DNA of 64,000 nucleotides from Gyrodactylus bullatarudis (lineage: Eukaryota > Platyhelminthes > Monogenea > Gyrodactylidea > Gyrodactylidae): positions 1,021,725-1,085,724 of the forward strand of contig SSNU01000208.1 in the NCBI GenBank assembly GCA_012064415.1, given 5' to 3'. Each line of letters begins with the position of its first letter. Positions within the stretch are counted from its first letter, which is position 1. Of the stretch, positions 23,541 to 34,559 are shown in pieces. A program made the position numbers and the translations under genes. The notes under the pieces were generated by a model. It was not told the DNA's origin and made no database searches. It saw only the letters and a program-made list of their open reading frames with translations.

Positions 23541-24104
23541 ATGTCGAATGTAGCTCTAAGAGCGATTTCCATGACCCTTGGAGTATTTTTTGTTTTCTTT
23601 GGGTGTATTAAATTGTGTCCCATATTATCTGATGAATTATATCGCGATATGGTAATCTAGCTTAATTTATTATAGCGAAAAATGTTTGTAAAATCTAATA
23701 GAGTATTTCCATTGAAATCTTTCACAAAATGGTCACCTAATGCTCACAACTTTAGGAGATTTTATGGTTCTGTTGAATGTGTCTGTGGAATATTACTTGC
23801 ATTTTCTACCAAAATGATCCAGGACATTTGCAATATTTGCCTTTTATTCCTTACACTTTATGATCTACATGCCGCGTATATGCTTGAAGATGGTCTCAAG
23901 GAAGCATCTCATGGAATGGTTTTTACGCTTCTCCTCATTTGTCGATTAATAATAAGGATACAACTGAGTAAGAAAAATTGCTCAGATTCTATTGAAAAAT
24001 ATTATCAAAGACAAGATGAAATAAAGAGGGCCATTAATCTTAAGTATGGGGATTTATTAAAGAAGCAAACGATAGACACCAAAGGAAAACAAAAGTCTAC
24101 ATAG
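23541..24104 (+). CDS. TMEM35A: TMEM35/NACHO-like acetylcholine receptor chaperone
   Basis: Two exons: 23541-23651 and 23676-24104 (179 residues; human TMEM35A has 167). NACHO is an endoplasmic-reticulum membrane protein needed for assembly of nicotinic acetylcholine receptors. The N-terminal helix reads LGVFFVFFGCIKLCP, matching the LGLFFVFMGTIKLTP region of the family; further segments GSVECVCGILLAF and HGMVFTLLLICRLII align with helices two to four. The C-terminus is basic and polar. The intron is only 24 bp (GTAATC...TTATAG), and removing it joins ELYRDM to RKMFVKSN in frame. It converges on tyrosine hydroxylase, with 88 bp between stops. It could be the TMEM35B-type paralogue. Confidence 0.87.
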
Positions 24105-24192
24105 ACAAAAGCTTTACACACACTAAACGTGAAACAATTGCTTAGTACATTTCAGTAATTTCATACATATTGGGAGTTGTTTTTAATAAATT

Positions 24193-26014
24193 TCATTGTA
24201 TAGTTATTGTATGCGTCATGATATCGATTTCTTCAATCATCATGTTATGAATGAATTCCTTTCCCTCTCTCGTATTCAATGACAACATGTTTTCAGTGTA
24301 GGGATCATAAACCATTTGGAATGGCTTCTTCACTTGCTTGGCATAGTCCCTAGTATTCATTTGTCATTAAAATTAACGTACTTCATCTGTTGCTTCATTT
24401 CTTTTAGGGATTCACAGACAAAATAACACGGTTGGTAAGTGACATCCTGATACTCGACCAAAGCTGTTGTCTTTGCATCAAATGGTCTTTGCTCAGGAAC
24501 ATCGCTTAGAGCATGATTTAACTCACCGAATGAACTCAAGAGGCCTGCTCCGATAGCTTTGATTTTCCCATCTTCTCGTATTAAACCAAATTCAACTGTA
24601 AACCAATATAGCTTCATTTTCAATGATTAAGTATGACTAATTACCGTGGCCAACCTTTCCAATTCCTTGTCACTAACCCCTAACGAAGCTAGACCAATCT
24701 TTTGTGAGAAGGAAGCAAAATCCTTGTTAGTTAACAATGGCATATGTCCCAGTAATTCATGAATGCAGTCTCTAGAAAAGAAAAACACAGAAATCATGAC
24801 AATAGACATAACAGATTCAGTGGTTAATACAAGGGAAATGTAATTTCTAATCGAAATTTGCGGAAATGAGGATTCCATTAATGTACGTTTGCTGTCAAAT
24901 AGAAAGACTTGCATTATCGCTAATGGATAAATCATGTCTTACGGTTCTGGGGTATGTAGTGGCTGTGAATGATGCCGAATGTACTGAGTACACTGAAAGA
25001 CGCGGAAAGCAAGGCTAGCCAAAAAGTCTCTCGGTGATATGAGCCCTGCAGCTGGCCTGAGTCGGAATCCGGTTGTCTCTTTGAGAGAAAGAAGAAAAAG
25101 AGATCAATAATATCTACGCATACTGTGCAAGAACTTAGAAATGTCCTCAAGTTGCGGTATCTCTTCCGGGCAATACCCACAATGCTCCTCCAATAACCTT
25201 AGGCCTTTGATATGCTCTATGGATGCCTTTTCATCGTACAAACTATTCAGGACCGTATATGCTTCTTTCCAAGTGGCCTTCTCTGTATCGTTATACTCGA
25301 TCCTTGGAATGGCATCTCCACTTTTTAGTAAGTGAGTAAGTAATTCAGAAGATACTTTTTATATCCGAATGCGAGGTTGGCAATCTCTTGACGTCTCTTT
25401 CGATAAACTTCGTCATGAAAACCAGGATGATCTGACTGGATATCCGGATTAAATTTCAACTCCAAATGCCGACAATGATCCAAATCCGAGATGTGACGAG
25501 GAATCCAAAATTCTAATAAAAGTTTACACTATGATGAAAAACATACGCAAGATATTTCTCGATTCAGTGGCCAACTCCTCGGCACTAACTACAAAGGGTA
25601 AACTGAGTACATCCTGGATTGTAGCAATGCGTTCGCCCATTTCATTTGTCACGAGAATTACAACAATCTCGAATAGACTTTTATTGACTTCATCCTCACT
25701 TTTTCTCGACTCCATATGAATGATTTTATTCTGCAACAAGATTTATTATCAATAGGAAGGAAAAACCTCACTATACCATGATGGGAGAAGATTGAAAGAA
25801 TCTTCTCCAAGTTCTCTGCACTATTATCTGTCATTTTTATGAACAGGGCAAGCTCATTCAGAGCGAAATTGTCTGATCCACTTTCTCCTAAACCTTCGAG
25901 AGCATCTTGTCTAGAGAATGTTTCTTCCTTTGCATCCTGAACGATACTATTCGATGTTTTTAACCGGAGTTTACGCTCGTAGAATTTCTCAATAGAAAAA
26001 TTTCTATCCAACAT
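24193..26014 (-). CDS. TH: Tyrosine 3-monooxygenase (tyrosine hydroxylase)
   Basis: Eight exons: 26014-25772, 25730-25547, 25512-25356, 25320-25124, 25078-24943, 24771-24645, 24611-24382, 24349-24193 (476 residues). The enzyme hydroxylates tyrosine to L-DOPA with tetrahydrobiopterin and Fe(II), the first step to catecholamines and, in arthropods, cuticle tanning. The iron ligands are visible: HELLGH (H310, H315) and E355 in WFTVEFGL, with the family's spacing. TH rather than phenylalanine or tryptophan hydroxylase is indicated by [35 protein letters not shown] and [13 protein letters not shown] short regulatory region with an ACT-like segment precedes the core; it is shorter than in Drosophila pale. 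Introns are 32-45 bp except one of 171 bp. An upstream non-coding or coding exon cannot be excluded. Confidence 0.96.
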
Positions 26015-26172
26015 CCTCGAAAGATGCAATAAAGGTACATGATTTGAATCAAATCATCTTTTACTTTTAACTAGTTGAGCTGGACCAATGAGAGACAAGG
26101 AGTTGAGATATTCTATAAAATCTGTATTGAGAAATATCACAAAGAGGGAATATGTACATTCTGATCTATCAT

Positions 26173-26870
26173 TTAAATTTCAGCGTGCGTTGGTGGTTTA
26201 CGATATGCATTTTTGAGTATTTTATCCTTGATCCATTGAATAGACTCACGTACTCCATATCCAGTCAAGGCTGAAACATACTCTATGGAACAATCACGAG
26301 CCATAACGAAGGGAGAGCTCTCATCAAATAATTGTTTCAGCACCGTCAGTGATGTACTGCCGACAAGATCATGTTTGTTAAACAGGATGAGAAGTGGAAC
26401 ATGCTCTAGATTGGGATTTTTAATCATTTTAACTGTAGAGGAAGGAGTGAAAATAGGAATTACAGAATACTTCTTTTGACTCATTATAACGAGAGGAATC
26501 ATCACTATCCACTAGGAAGAGGATTCCATGCGCCTCAGAGTAATAATTATCCCAGAGACCTTGAAGATCGGTTTGTCCACCGAGATCCCAAAATTTGAGT
26601 AAAATATTGTCTATTTTGATATTGCCAACTTTAACATACAAATTAGTTATGATGATTTACCGTTTAGACCAACTGTTGTAGTAATTCTATCAATAGGAAG
26701 AGGCCGATAACCATCGGTGAAATCGGCTTTAGCCTTTTCTAAAAATGTCTAGGGAAATAAATTTGGTACAAATTTACTGTTTTTCCAGCGTTATCTAAAC
26801 CTAGTATCATAATAGAGTACTCATCCTGTCTTGATAAATATCTATATAGGCCAGATAGAAGAGTATACAT
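26173..26870 (-). CDS. ARFRP1: ARFRP1 small GTPase
   Basis: Four exons: 26870-26778, 26748-26661, 26628-26464, 26432-26173 (201 residues, exactly the human length). ARFRP1 acts at the trans-Golgi to recruit ARL1 and golgins. GTP-binding motifs are GLDNAGKT (P-loop), TTTVGLN (switch 1), WDLGGQ (switch 2), NKHD and SALTG. The start MYTLLSGLY matches the family, which lacks the Gly2 myristoylation site of ARFs. Introns are 29, 32 and 31 bp. It lies between T-box and tyrosine hydroxylase on the same strand, with 125 and 158 bp gaps. Confidence 0.96.
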
Positions 26871-26995
26871 AAAATCTTTTGAATTATCAGCTTATTAAAA
26901 CAAGTTGGACTTTTATTATTTAAAATAATTTATTATCTTAAAAATTATTAGTAATAAAATATGTACAAAAAATCTAAGAAATTATTTTACGAATA

Positions 26996-28705
26996 TCAAC
27001 TAAATCTTGCCTTGTTCGTCATATTGAAATTATTGAGGATTGCTTGTAGCTCTCCATTGTTGAATTCATTCTGTTTGTTTCTGAATCCTTTTGCAAAGGG
27101 GTTGCTTTTAATTTTCAACTTGATAACATCTGGATTCTGGTAGGCAGTGACTGAATAAAATTCTGTTCCAGTTATTATGTATGAACCAACATGAGTGTAT
27201 TGATCTTGGTCAATTTTTGAGCTGGCAACTTTGACAATGTTGAATCTTGGTATGAAGTTGTGCATACTATAGACATAAATCATATTCTTTTCATATCCAA
27301 CGTCTTTATTGTTTGTGATTTTTGCCTTGGTGAAGTTGACCCCTGACTCCATCCAGTAGCTGCCAGGCTTAGGACCTTCTTCTTGAACGTATATTCTAGA
27401 ACCTTGAATAAAAAGTAATTCATTAGAAAATGAATGGAGGAAAGGTGTGATTGATGAAAATAACTCACAATTACTAATCGTTTGTGGGGGATAAGATTCT
27501 GCGTTGGAGGCAACATTCCAGTTGCCACAGCTATGCTTGAATACAAAGGGTCTTGTCATTACCATATCCAGATAGATTAAATAATTGTCACTGGGATTTA
27601 GTCCAGTAATATTGATTGATAAAGCAGGGAATATTCGCCGTCCTGTATTGTTGGCTATCATTTCAGTTTTACACGAGTACAAATCATTCCAAATCTTTTG
27701 TTCTCTCAGAGCGATCCGGATTCCCGAACTTTCTGGGAGATTATGATGAACACACATTGAATGGAAGGGCTGTGTTGCCTCGAGCCATACTTGTCCACCT
27801 TCTCTTGGCCGAGGCGGTAAAAGGTTTACCAGATCAATGTATCTCGATATATCCATGGTTGTATGGCTTCTCTTTGTTGTGGATACCTTGGTCTTGGGAC
27901 GTTTGACTGGAGTCTCGCGTAGATAAGAGGGTTGATTCACGTGGTAGCAGTTTTCACCTTCATAATCCTCTCTAGACCGTTTCTTTGGATTACAGGGGGG
28001 TGGTATGTTCTCCTTATAGTCCTCATTTGACAGGGCATACTGATCAGGTTGACTCGTTAACTCATTACTATGGGTATTGTTATTGTTATCCAAGTTTGTG
28101 TAGTTACTAGGAATTGTTCTAGAGTCGAATTGATTAGCAAACTGATACAAATAGGCATGGTAATTGTACAGATTGTTAAAGTATGGATCGACATTGCCGT
28201 TATTGCCATTTGACTCGTAGCCTTCAGGAAACAACTTTGTCATGTATGGGCCTGGAGTGCTTTGCTCATTGTTGTATGAGCTTAGTCTGTTGAATAGTCC
28301 TGAGAAATTTTGATCATGATTTGATGAATAGGTGTGGGGAAGATTATTATAAGTGCTTGAGGTCTGGTAACTTGTTGAGGGTATAACGTTGTGATGACTG
28401 AAATTCTGGTTAAAATTTGAGGGCATATTTGTACTCTGCATGGTATTGACCCATGGTTCAGCTAATTCCACATTTTGATTTATTCCAACTGGCGAGTAAT
28501 GAGGGGTGAAAAAATTTTGGACCGGAGATACTGACGAATGAGATGGGTCTAGGTCAGTTGAGCCGTAGCTGTTGGTTTTGGTGGAGCGATTCAACAAGTG
28601 ATTTATCTGATCGGAGCTTGAATCCAATTGTGCTGAATTTGTGGGACTGTAGCTGGTCGGGGTTGAATAACCAGTGGGTAAAGGCTGAACACTTTCAAAG
28701 GCCAT
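26996..28705 (-). CDS. Divergent T-box transcription factor
   Basis: Two coding exons: 28705-27469 and 27402-26996 (547 residues). The first half is low-complexity Ser/Asn/Tyr/Pro-rich, with a basic stretch (NPKKRSRED) that may be a nuclear localisation signal. The T-box follows in the second half (about residues 330-525): TEMIANNTGRRIFPAL, GLNPSDNYLIYLDMV, WMESGVNFTKAKITNN, SMHNFIPRFNIV, TEFYSVTAYQNPDVIKLKI and NPFAKGFR. The middle of the T-box is poorly conserved, so I do not assign a subfamily (brachyury, Tbx2/3, Dorsocross). The 66-bp intron is a multiple of three with no stop, so retaining it would keep the frame; removing it gives the better T-box. A 5' leader intron (28776-28708) is predicted between GTGAGT and a strong CTCCTCTAG acceptor 2 bp before the ATG. 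Confidence 0.9.
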   Translation of the reverse strand: MAFESVQPLPTGYSTPTSYSPTNSAQLDSSSDQINHLLNRSTKTNSYGSTDLDPSHSSVSPVQNFFTPHYSPVGINQNVELAEPWVNTMQSTNMPSNFNQNFSHHNVIPSTSYQTSSTYNNLPHTYSSNHDQNFSGLFNRLSSYNNEQSTPGPYMTKLFPEGYESNGNNGNVDPYFNNLYNYHAYLYQFANQFDSRTIPSNYTNLDNNNNTHSNELTSQPDQYALSNEDYKENIPPPCNPKKRSREDYEGENCYHVNQPSYLRETPVKRPKTKVSTTKRSHTTMDISRYIDLVNLLPPRPREGGQVWLEATQPFHSMCVHHNLPESSGIRIALREQKIWNDLYSCKTEMIANNTGRRIFPALSINITGLNPSDNYLIYLDMVMTRPFVFKHSCGNWNVASNAESYPPQTISNCELFSSITPFLHSFSNELLFIQGSRIYVQEEGPKPGSYWMESGVNFTKAKITNNKDVGYEKNMIYVYSMHNFIPRFNIVKVASSKIDQDQYTHVGSYIITGTEFYSVTAYQNPDVIKLKIKSNPFAKGFRNKQNEFNNGELQAILNNFNMTNKARFS

Positions 28706-28858
28706 AACTAGAGGAGAAGAAATTAATAAAAGATTAGCAACAAGACAACTTGTCTTTAAGTGTTCAAGAAACTCACTGGTTAGAAATAAATTAAAGTAGG
28801 TAATCCAAAGAGTGAGTGTGATTTAGTTGATGGTGTATCTCTCATGAGAATCGAGAGG

Positions 28859-28865
28859 TTTTATA
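28859..28865 (-). promoter_or_regulatory. TATA box of the T-box gene
   Basis: TATAAAA on the minus strand in the context CCTATAAAACC, 154 bp upstream of the start codon. It would place the transcription start near 28835 and give a leader of about 58 bp before the predicted 5' intron. Confidence 0.65.
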
Positions 28866-29800
28866 GGTGCTAACAATGGGAAAATGTTTCCTTCATTCTG
28901 ATTGGATGATAAAAGTTTTTGAGAATAATCTCCCTCCTCGACCAATAGGAATTGTGCATAGAGAGTAACTTGTCTGATTTCAGTATGGTTCGGAAAAAAA
29001 GGGGGAGGGGTTTGACCATAGTCAATTCTGTAGAGAGTAGAAGGAAAAATACAATTTTACACCGGCCTCATCGTCAGTCTTTCTCTTGGGGTGTCAAAAT
29101 TAAGTCTGATAAGGTAATGAGGGATTTCCTTGATAACCAGGGCAGTGAAAAGGTGAAAATTATAATGATTGTTGAGATAAAAGAAGTCAGCTCATCTAAC
29201 AGGATGACGAGAAAGAAAACTGAAATGACAAGCTGAATGACGTGATGATCTTTTTCTCTAATAACCACTCTCATTTAGCACAGATAACCATCCTAGTCCA
29301 ACCTAGTGTTTACAACCTTGAATATTTGAGATGAAAAGTATTTGGACAAGTGATAGGGTGAACTCATGACACAATATGAAATTCAATAAAATATATATCT
29401 TTCCCTCCAATTCAGAGTATTTTTTTTGTACGAAAAATATATAAGTAAAAGTGATTTCGTATTATAGTTTTTTGATCCCCTCAGAATTCACAGACACTTA
29501 CCGTTCAAGTTGTAGTGTCTAAGGTGTCTAGCGTAAAAAATAAATTTCTAAATGGCTTCTAAATTCTAATCGATTGAGGGAGGGTTTTACATTGGATGTT
29601 GAGGAAACCTGACATTCCAAAAAGTGAAAAAGATTCTTCCGGGAAATGGATATTTTTTTGAAATGAAAACATTACATTGAAATTAAATCATATGAGAATA
29701 AAATTAATAAAAATTTAATGAGAGGTTTTCACAGAATAATATGGTCTCTTTCACTTCAGATCTAGGTTTCGTGGTTAACTCGAAAATTAAAATTATCATT
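28866..29800. other. Upstream flank of the T-box gene
   Basis: About 0.9 kb with no supported gene. A plus-strand frame at 28952-29236 is rich in Lys/Arg but lacks family similarity and was not called. This is the likely place for T-box regulatory sequence. Confidence 0.5.
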
Positions 29801-29802
29801 TC

Positions 29803-30082
29803 AAATTGTGACAACCTCAACTCCATAAAATCTATTACTAAACATATTCGCTCTAAAATTGACTACTCAAAATCTCTCCTATACCCTGATCTTCATTAAG
29901 TAGAAGTAACCTAGTGATTTTCGATTTAATTTTTCAGATCAACTGCCAAAACTCAATTCTCTAAAAACTCATTCATAATTCATGTTCTTCCTATCTTTAA
30001 CAAACACGAGATCGATTAATGTCCTATTTTTATTTTTGTATTTATTTTTTCAATATAGATTCTATTTCTACCAAAAAAAAAA
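29803..30082 (+). mobile_element. Non-LTR retrotransposon 3' fragment (copy A)
   Basis: Encodes the last part of the reverse-transcriptase frame, DNLNSIKSITKHIRSKIDY...LLYPDLH, then stop, a 3' untranslated region and a terminal A-run (about 30073-30082). Shared with copies B-D. Heavily 5' truncated. Confidence 0.8.
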
Positions 30083-30537
30083 TTAAAACCCTACTCAAAA
30101 ACATAAAAAAAACTCCGTAGTTTTCTTTGTTAGACAATATTTATTTCAAATAATTATTATATTGCTTTATTACTACATTTCATAATATGAAATAAATGAA
30201 AATACATAAATTCTCTAAGAGGATATACAATACAAAAATTTAAGTTATCTGGATAGGATGGCAATAAGTGAATTCAATTAAAAAATCTGGACAATCATTA
30301 TAGAAAATAAGGTTTTTTGAATCTTGAGCGTCTTGTAAAAGTTAAATGAATAAAATATTATCTAGTGGATTTGATATAATGGTAGTGAAGATAAATAGGC
30401 CATCAAAGAAATTTCATTATATCATTCAGGAATTAACAAAGAAGTAGCCTTTTTTTATAATCTAATTTCATGGCAATCTTTAAGTATTAAGACATTGAAC
30501 AGTGTTCAATGAGCACTCTTTACCTGTTCTCTAATTT

Positions 30538-30792
30538 GTACAATCATAAATCTCTATAATTCTGTATATAAATAAAAATGTTCGATTTAAAAAAAAAGAC
30601 GAATGAGCCAATGAAATGAGAGGAATGGCTAAACAGAACTCAAGTGTCTGAAAGCAAATTTTTAATCATCTGCCGAGTTTTATCTGTGACTGCGTCGGGT
30701 CTTCAAATAATCAACCCGGTTCTCTTAGTTGTACAATCATTAATCTTTATAATTCGGTATTTAAATAAAAATGTTTGATTTCAAAAAAAACC
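30538..30792 (+). repeat. Two related retroelement-like 3' tails
   Basis: About 60-bp segments ending at 30596 and 30790 share GTACAATCAT, TATAATTC, AAATAAAAATGTT and a terminal A-run. The second is preceded by a GC-richer segment (TCTGTGACTGCGTCGGGTC). They look like 3' ends of short retroelements, distinct from the copy A-D tail. Confidence 0.55.
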
Positions 30793-30959
30793 AACAAGAA
30801 TCTAATTATCTAAAGCATACTACATGTGCAATCTACATGTTTTTGGAATATTCCAACTTTATTCCAAGTTTAAAATATCATAAAAAGTTTCAGTATGTCA
30901 TCTAATTTAAAATTATATCCTCTCAATTACATCCCTAAAATAAATACTATAATATATTC

Positions 30960-31445
30960 TATAAGAAAATTCTCTAAATCCAGTGAAGTAAGACTAAAAG
31001 CTTACTAGGCATTGGTATTTCCTCTTTTCGACTACATGTTCCCTCTTCTACCTAATTTGAATAATGCTCAATCCTTAACAATCGAGCGGGTGCAATATAG
31101 ATTTCTACATTCTCTATATCCCCATCTGGACTCGAACAATGCGCTTATCTCGATCTCAGGGATTAACCCGCTCTGGGTTCGTAGATTTGCATTTATAGTC
31201 AAAAAATTTTACGAGTCTTATTCTATTTCTGAGAATAATTATAATTATAACCTAAGGAATTCTAAATATGAATCTAATTACTTATTATCTACTTTCAACG
31301 CTGTATTAAGTTAAAATATGAACTGTCTGATTGTGATGACCTGACTAATCTTAAAGTAGTCATGTCTCACATTAGATCTAAATTGGATTACACCAAGTTT
31401 TTACTCTATTCACATCTTCATTGACCAGATGATTTTCGTTTTGCT
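30960..31445 (+). mobile_element. Non-LTR retrotransposon 3' fragment (copy B)
   Basis: Encodes FDYMFPLLPNLNN, QYRFLHSLYPHLD and NPLWVRRFAFIVKKF, then a frameshift and stop at about 31312, after which the next frame continues KYELSDCDDL and HIRSKLDY to a stop near 31425. A decayed 5'-truncated copy of the same family. Confidence 0.82.
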
Positions 31446-32790
31446 TGCAGACACTAGTTTTTCATATTTAATGCATTTTATGATAACTTTTCAAACACTC
31501 TCCAAATTGATGAATTTGATTGAACATTATTTTTATCTATTTATTCCATTTACATTTTTTTCTCAACATGGATTCATTCGTGGCCGAAATACTGGAACCA
31601 ACATTTTATCGTTTCTCAATTATTCATTAGCCATTAAATCCTCTCATAAATATTTTATTATCTATTACATAGATCTATCAAAAGCCTTTGATAAATTGAA
31701 ATTCTCTTATATAAGTAAAAAACTCTCTGATTTTAGTATTAATTCTCATATCTCTAATCTTGTTATAAACTTTCTCACTAATAGGTCTCAAATAACAAAA
31801 TTTAAAAATCACCTGAGTTCCTCTTTAAAAATAACATCTGGTGTTCCGCAAGGTTCTTCAATTGGACCGCTTCTCTTTAACTTATGTATGGCTGATATTC
31901 AGGTGGCAGATGATATTGGTCGTCTTTTTAAATTTGCGGATGATAATAAATTTGTCTTTCCAGTAGATAATGTTATGGATATTAAAATCAATAACTACTT
32001 TAAATCACTTAAAGAATCTCTTAATTCAATGGGACTGGAAATCAACCGAAATAAATGTAGGATCATGCTACCTAACGGTCTTCCTGAATCATTTTTAAAC
32101 AATCTCCACATTCCTGGAGAATTTGTTCTTGACACTTCAGATCTTGGGTTTCAAATTTCCTCTAATCTTAAATTTTCGCCCACGGCGAAGATAGGCACAA
32201 TTAACAAACGTCTCTACTGCATTAACCGGTTCCTATCTTCACCACTAGTTGAACTCAAAGCTTATAAAAGCTTAGTTTTGCCTCACTTTGACTATGTTTC
32301 ACCTCTTACCCCAAGCATTACCTATAAGAGTGCTACTGAGTTGGAACAAATTCAATATAGGTTCCTGAAATCCATCTACTCTTGTCTTTATCCATACAAT
32401 GACCTGATAATATCATCTGGTTTTTCACCATTGTGGGTCAGGAGGATGGCTTTTGTAATAAAATTTTTCCTAAAATTTGTCTCAAATATTAATAAAGGCT
32501 ATAATCTCAGGAATTCCTGTTATGAGGACAATTTCCTAGCTCCTCACTTTAAACTTTTAGAAAAAAAATTCTCCCTTAATGAATGTGACAATCTTAACGA
32601 TCTCAAATCTATAATTGCTCATATAAGATCCAAAATTGACTATTCAAAATCCCTTCTAACTGCCGATTTTCCAAGGATGAGGTCGATCTGTTACTTTAAC
32701 TATTTATAAAACTTATTTTGTGATAATTTACTTTATGAAAATGATTTCTTATTGAATTAATAAATGTATAATTTCAAAGAAAAAAAATGA
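31446..32790 (+). mobile_element. Non-LTR retrotransposon, partial reverse transcriptase (copy C)
   Basis: The longest copy: an open frame (31429-32709) encoding most of a reverse transcriptase. Visible motifs are QHGFIRGRNTGTNI, DLSKAFDKL, SGVPQGSSIGPLLF and the catalytic box FADD (instead of the more usual YADD) near 31933, then the thumb and C-terminal region to HIRSKIDYSKSLL. It lacks the endonuclease and first frame, so it is 5' truncated. A short A-rich end follows at about 32780. The catalytic frame is intact across what remains, so insertion may be fairly recent. The jockey/CR1-type group is likely, but no clade is assigned. Confidence 0.88.
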
Positions 32791-33533
32791 GATTCTTCAA
32801 AGATTATAATATATTTATTTGTAATTATTATTTTATTGAAATATAAGTGATTTGTGTCTAACAAAAAATATAAGAAGAATGGAAGAATTAAACAAGAACA
32901 TTCATTATATTTCCTCAAGAACTCTATTACTGTACAAATTCTGTTTTAATCTATAATAAATGTCACCATTTTAAAACCGAAATAAAAACCGATCAATGGA
33001 ATTACAAAATTAAAGTAGCTCTTTTTATGATCCCCAATTATGTAATAATCATTAGAGGGCAATCCGTTCTAAATTAGAACCATTGTTAATGATAGACCCC
33101 AAAGAATAGAATAAACGACATGTATTATAATGAAACACATGTTATATTCACTGCTGATAATTGATGATGCTAATTAATGATCTCACGTGGTAAAAGTCTA
33201 TCATTCCACAATCATCTAATCCGTCCCACACCCTTTTTTTCTCCTACTCAAAGAAACGGAACGGGGGAGAAGGTTAAAAAGTTATGATTACGAAATATCC
33301 CAAATAAACTGGTGTGTTAATTGATGGGTTCACCTTTTTTGAGTTCATAATAACTTTTTCTCGGTCACATTCACTACCTTGTAATTATCAACTGAGATAT
33401 GTATTCTTTCTTTAGGCAAAAAACAGGTATAAATATATTATTTATAGAGAATAACTCTCTACAAAGTCAAGATATTCATCATCTAAATCATATCTATGGA
33501 ATGAATCTAAATATTTTTATTCTGTGGAAAATA

Positions 33534-33742
33534 ATGCCGAGCTTCTTATTTTTAATTTTAATTCTTTGCAATTTTCCTTCAAGTGATGAATTATATTATC
33601 AGAGTTATTACTTTGATAATTCTGATTACTATAACAATTCCTATAATCCTTGTTTACTACACCTTTTTCTCTTCTTTTTTCTACAGATAGAAAACAAAAA
33701 AAAATCGACCAATACGAGTCAGAAGACAACGTAGTCAGGTAG
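33534..33742 (+). CDS. Candidate small secreted Tyr/Asn-rich peptide
   Basis: Two predicted exons: 33534-33651 and 33687-33742 (57 residues). The N-terminus MPSFLFLILILCNFPSS is a good signal peptide. The mature part is very rich in Tyr, Asn, Asp and Ser (ELYYQSYYFDNSDYYNNS), followed after splicing by a basic stretch RKQKK and an acidic end. The 35-bp intron has a weak GTTTAC donor but a textbook pyrimidine tract and CTACAG acceptor. Unspliced, the frame would run into a Leu/Phe-rich tail. It lies between two retroelement fragments. It has no recognised homologue and could be chance, since the DNA is AT-rich. Confidence 0.3.
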
Positions 33743-33790
33743 CAAGTGAACAACGTTAAAGTTTAAAATCTAAATCATGTATTTCGTTAG

Positions 33791-34380
33791 GTTTTTTTTT
33801 GTTAGAAAATGATTCATTATTGAAAAAGGAATAATAATAGAAAAAAATCCAAATGAAAGGTAATTTGTACAATATATAATAAAATTCTGATATCTGGTGG
33901 TTTGTAATATATTCAAAACTGAAAAAGTAATCTTGTCAATGAAAATCTTTTAAATTGGCATATGATAAATCTGAAAAATTTTAACGAAATCAATCTGGTT
34001 TCCATTACTAATGAAGATCAGGATAGAGAAGCGTATAAGAGTAATCAATTTTTGATCTTATATGTCCCATAATAGTTGTTACGGTGTAAAGGTTATCACA
34101 ATTAGACAAGTCGTATTTTTCATGGAGGATGTTATGAGTGGGAAGTAGGAAATAATTTTGATAAGAAATGTTTCTTAAATTATAATTTCGTTCGATTTTA
34201 ATGGATGTTTCGGTGAACTTTTTAATGATGAAGGCAAAACGGCGAATCCAAAGAGGATTAAGACCGGAAGCCACGATCCGAGCATTGTAGGAATTGAGGT
34301 CAGGGTAAAGTGCGTATAAAAATCTACTTTGGATACCCTCAATATTTCGAGATTGCTCATTAGTCAAATTTGTAAGGAGG
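33791..34380 (-). mobile_element. Non-LTR retrotransposon 3' fragment (copy D)
   Basis: On the minus strand it encodes QSRFLYALYPDLNS, GLNPLWIRRFAFIIKKF, NYNLRN and HIRSKIDY...LLYPDLH then stop, followed by a 3' untranslated region ending in an A-run (about 33800-33791) that matches copy A. Opposite orientation to copies A-C. Confidence 0.82.
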
Positions 34381-34559
34381 GGAGAAATATAATAAGTGTG
34401 GGAGCACTAATGATTTATAGGCCTTAATTCTCAGGTTAATAATAAGTTTGTTCAAGTTATATATTGTATTATAGCTATGAGACCAAATAATAGATAGGGT
34501 GATGGTTAAGCCCTAGGTTCATTGAACGAGATATACATTTTGAGGGTGAAAAGTGAAAG

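Noticed and set aside
28952..29236. Plus-strand Lys/Arg-rich frame upstream of the T-box gene
   Set aside because: Composition follows the A-rich DNA, there is no family match, and the antisense frame is equally open.
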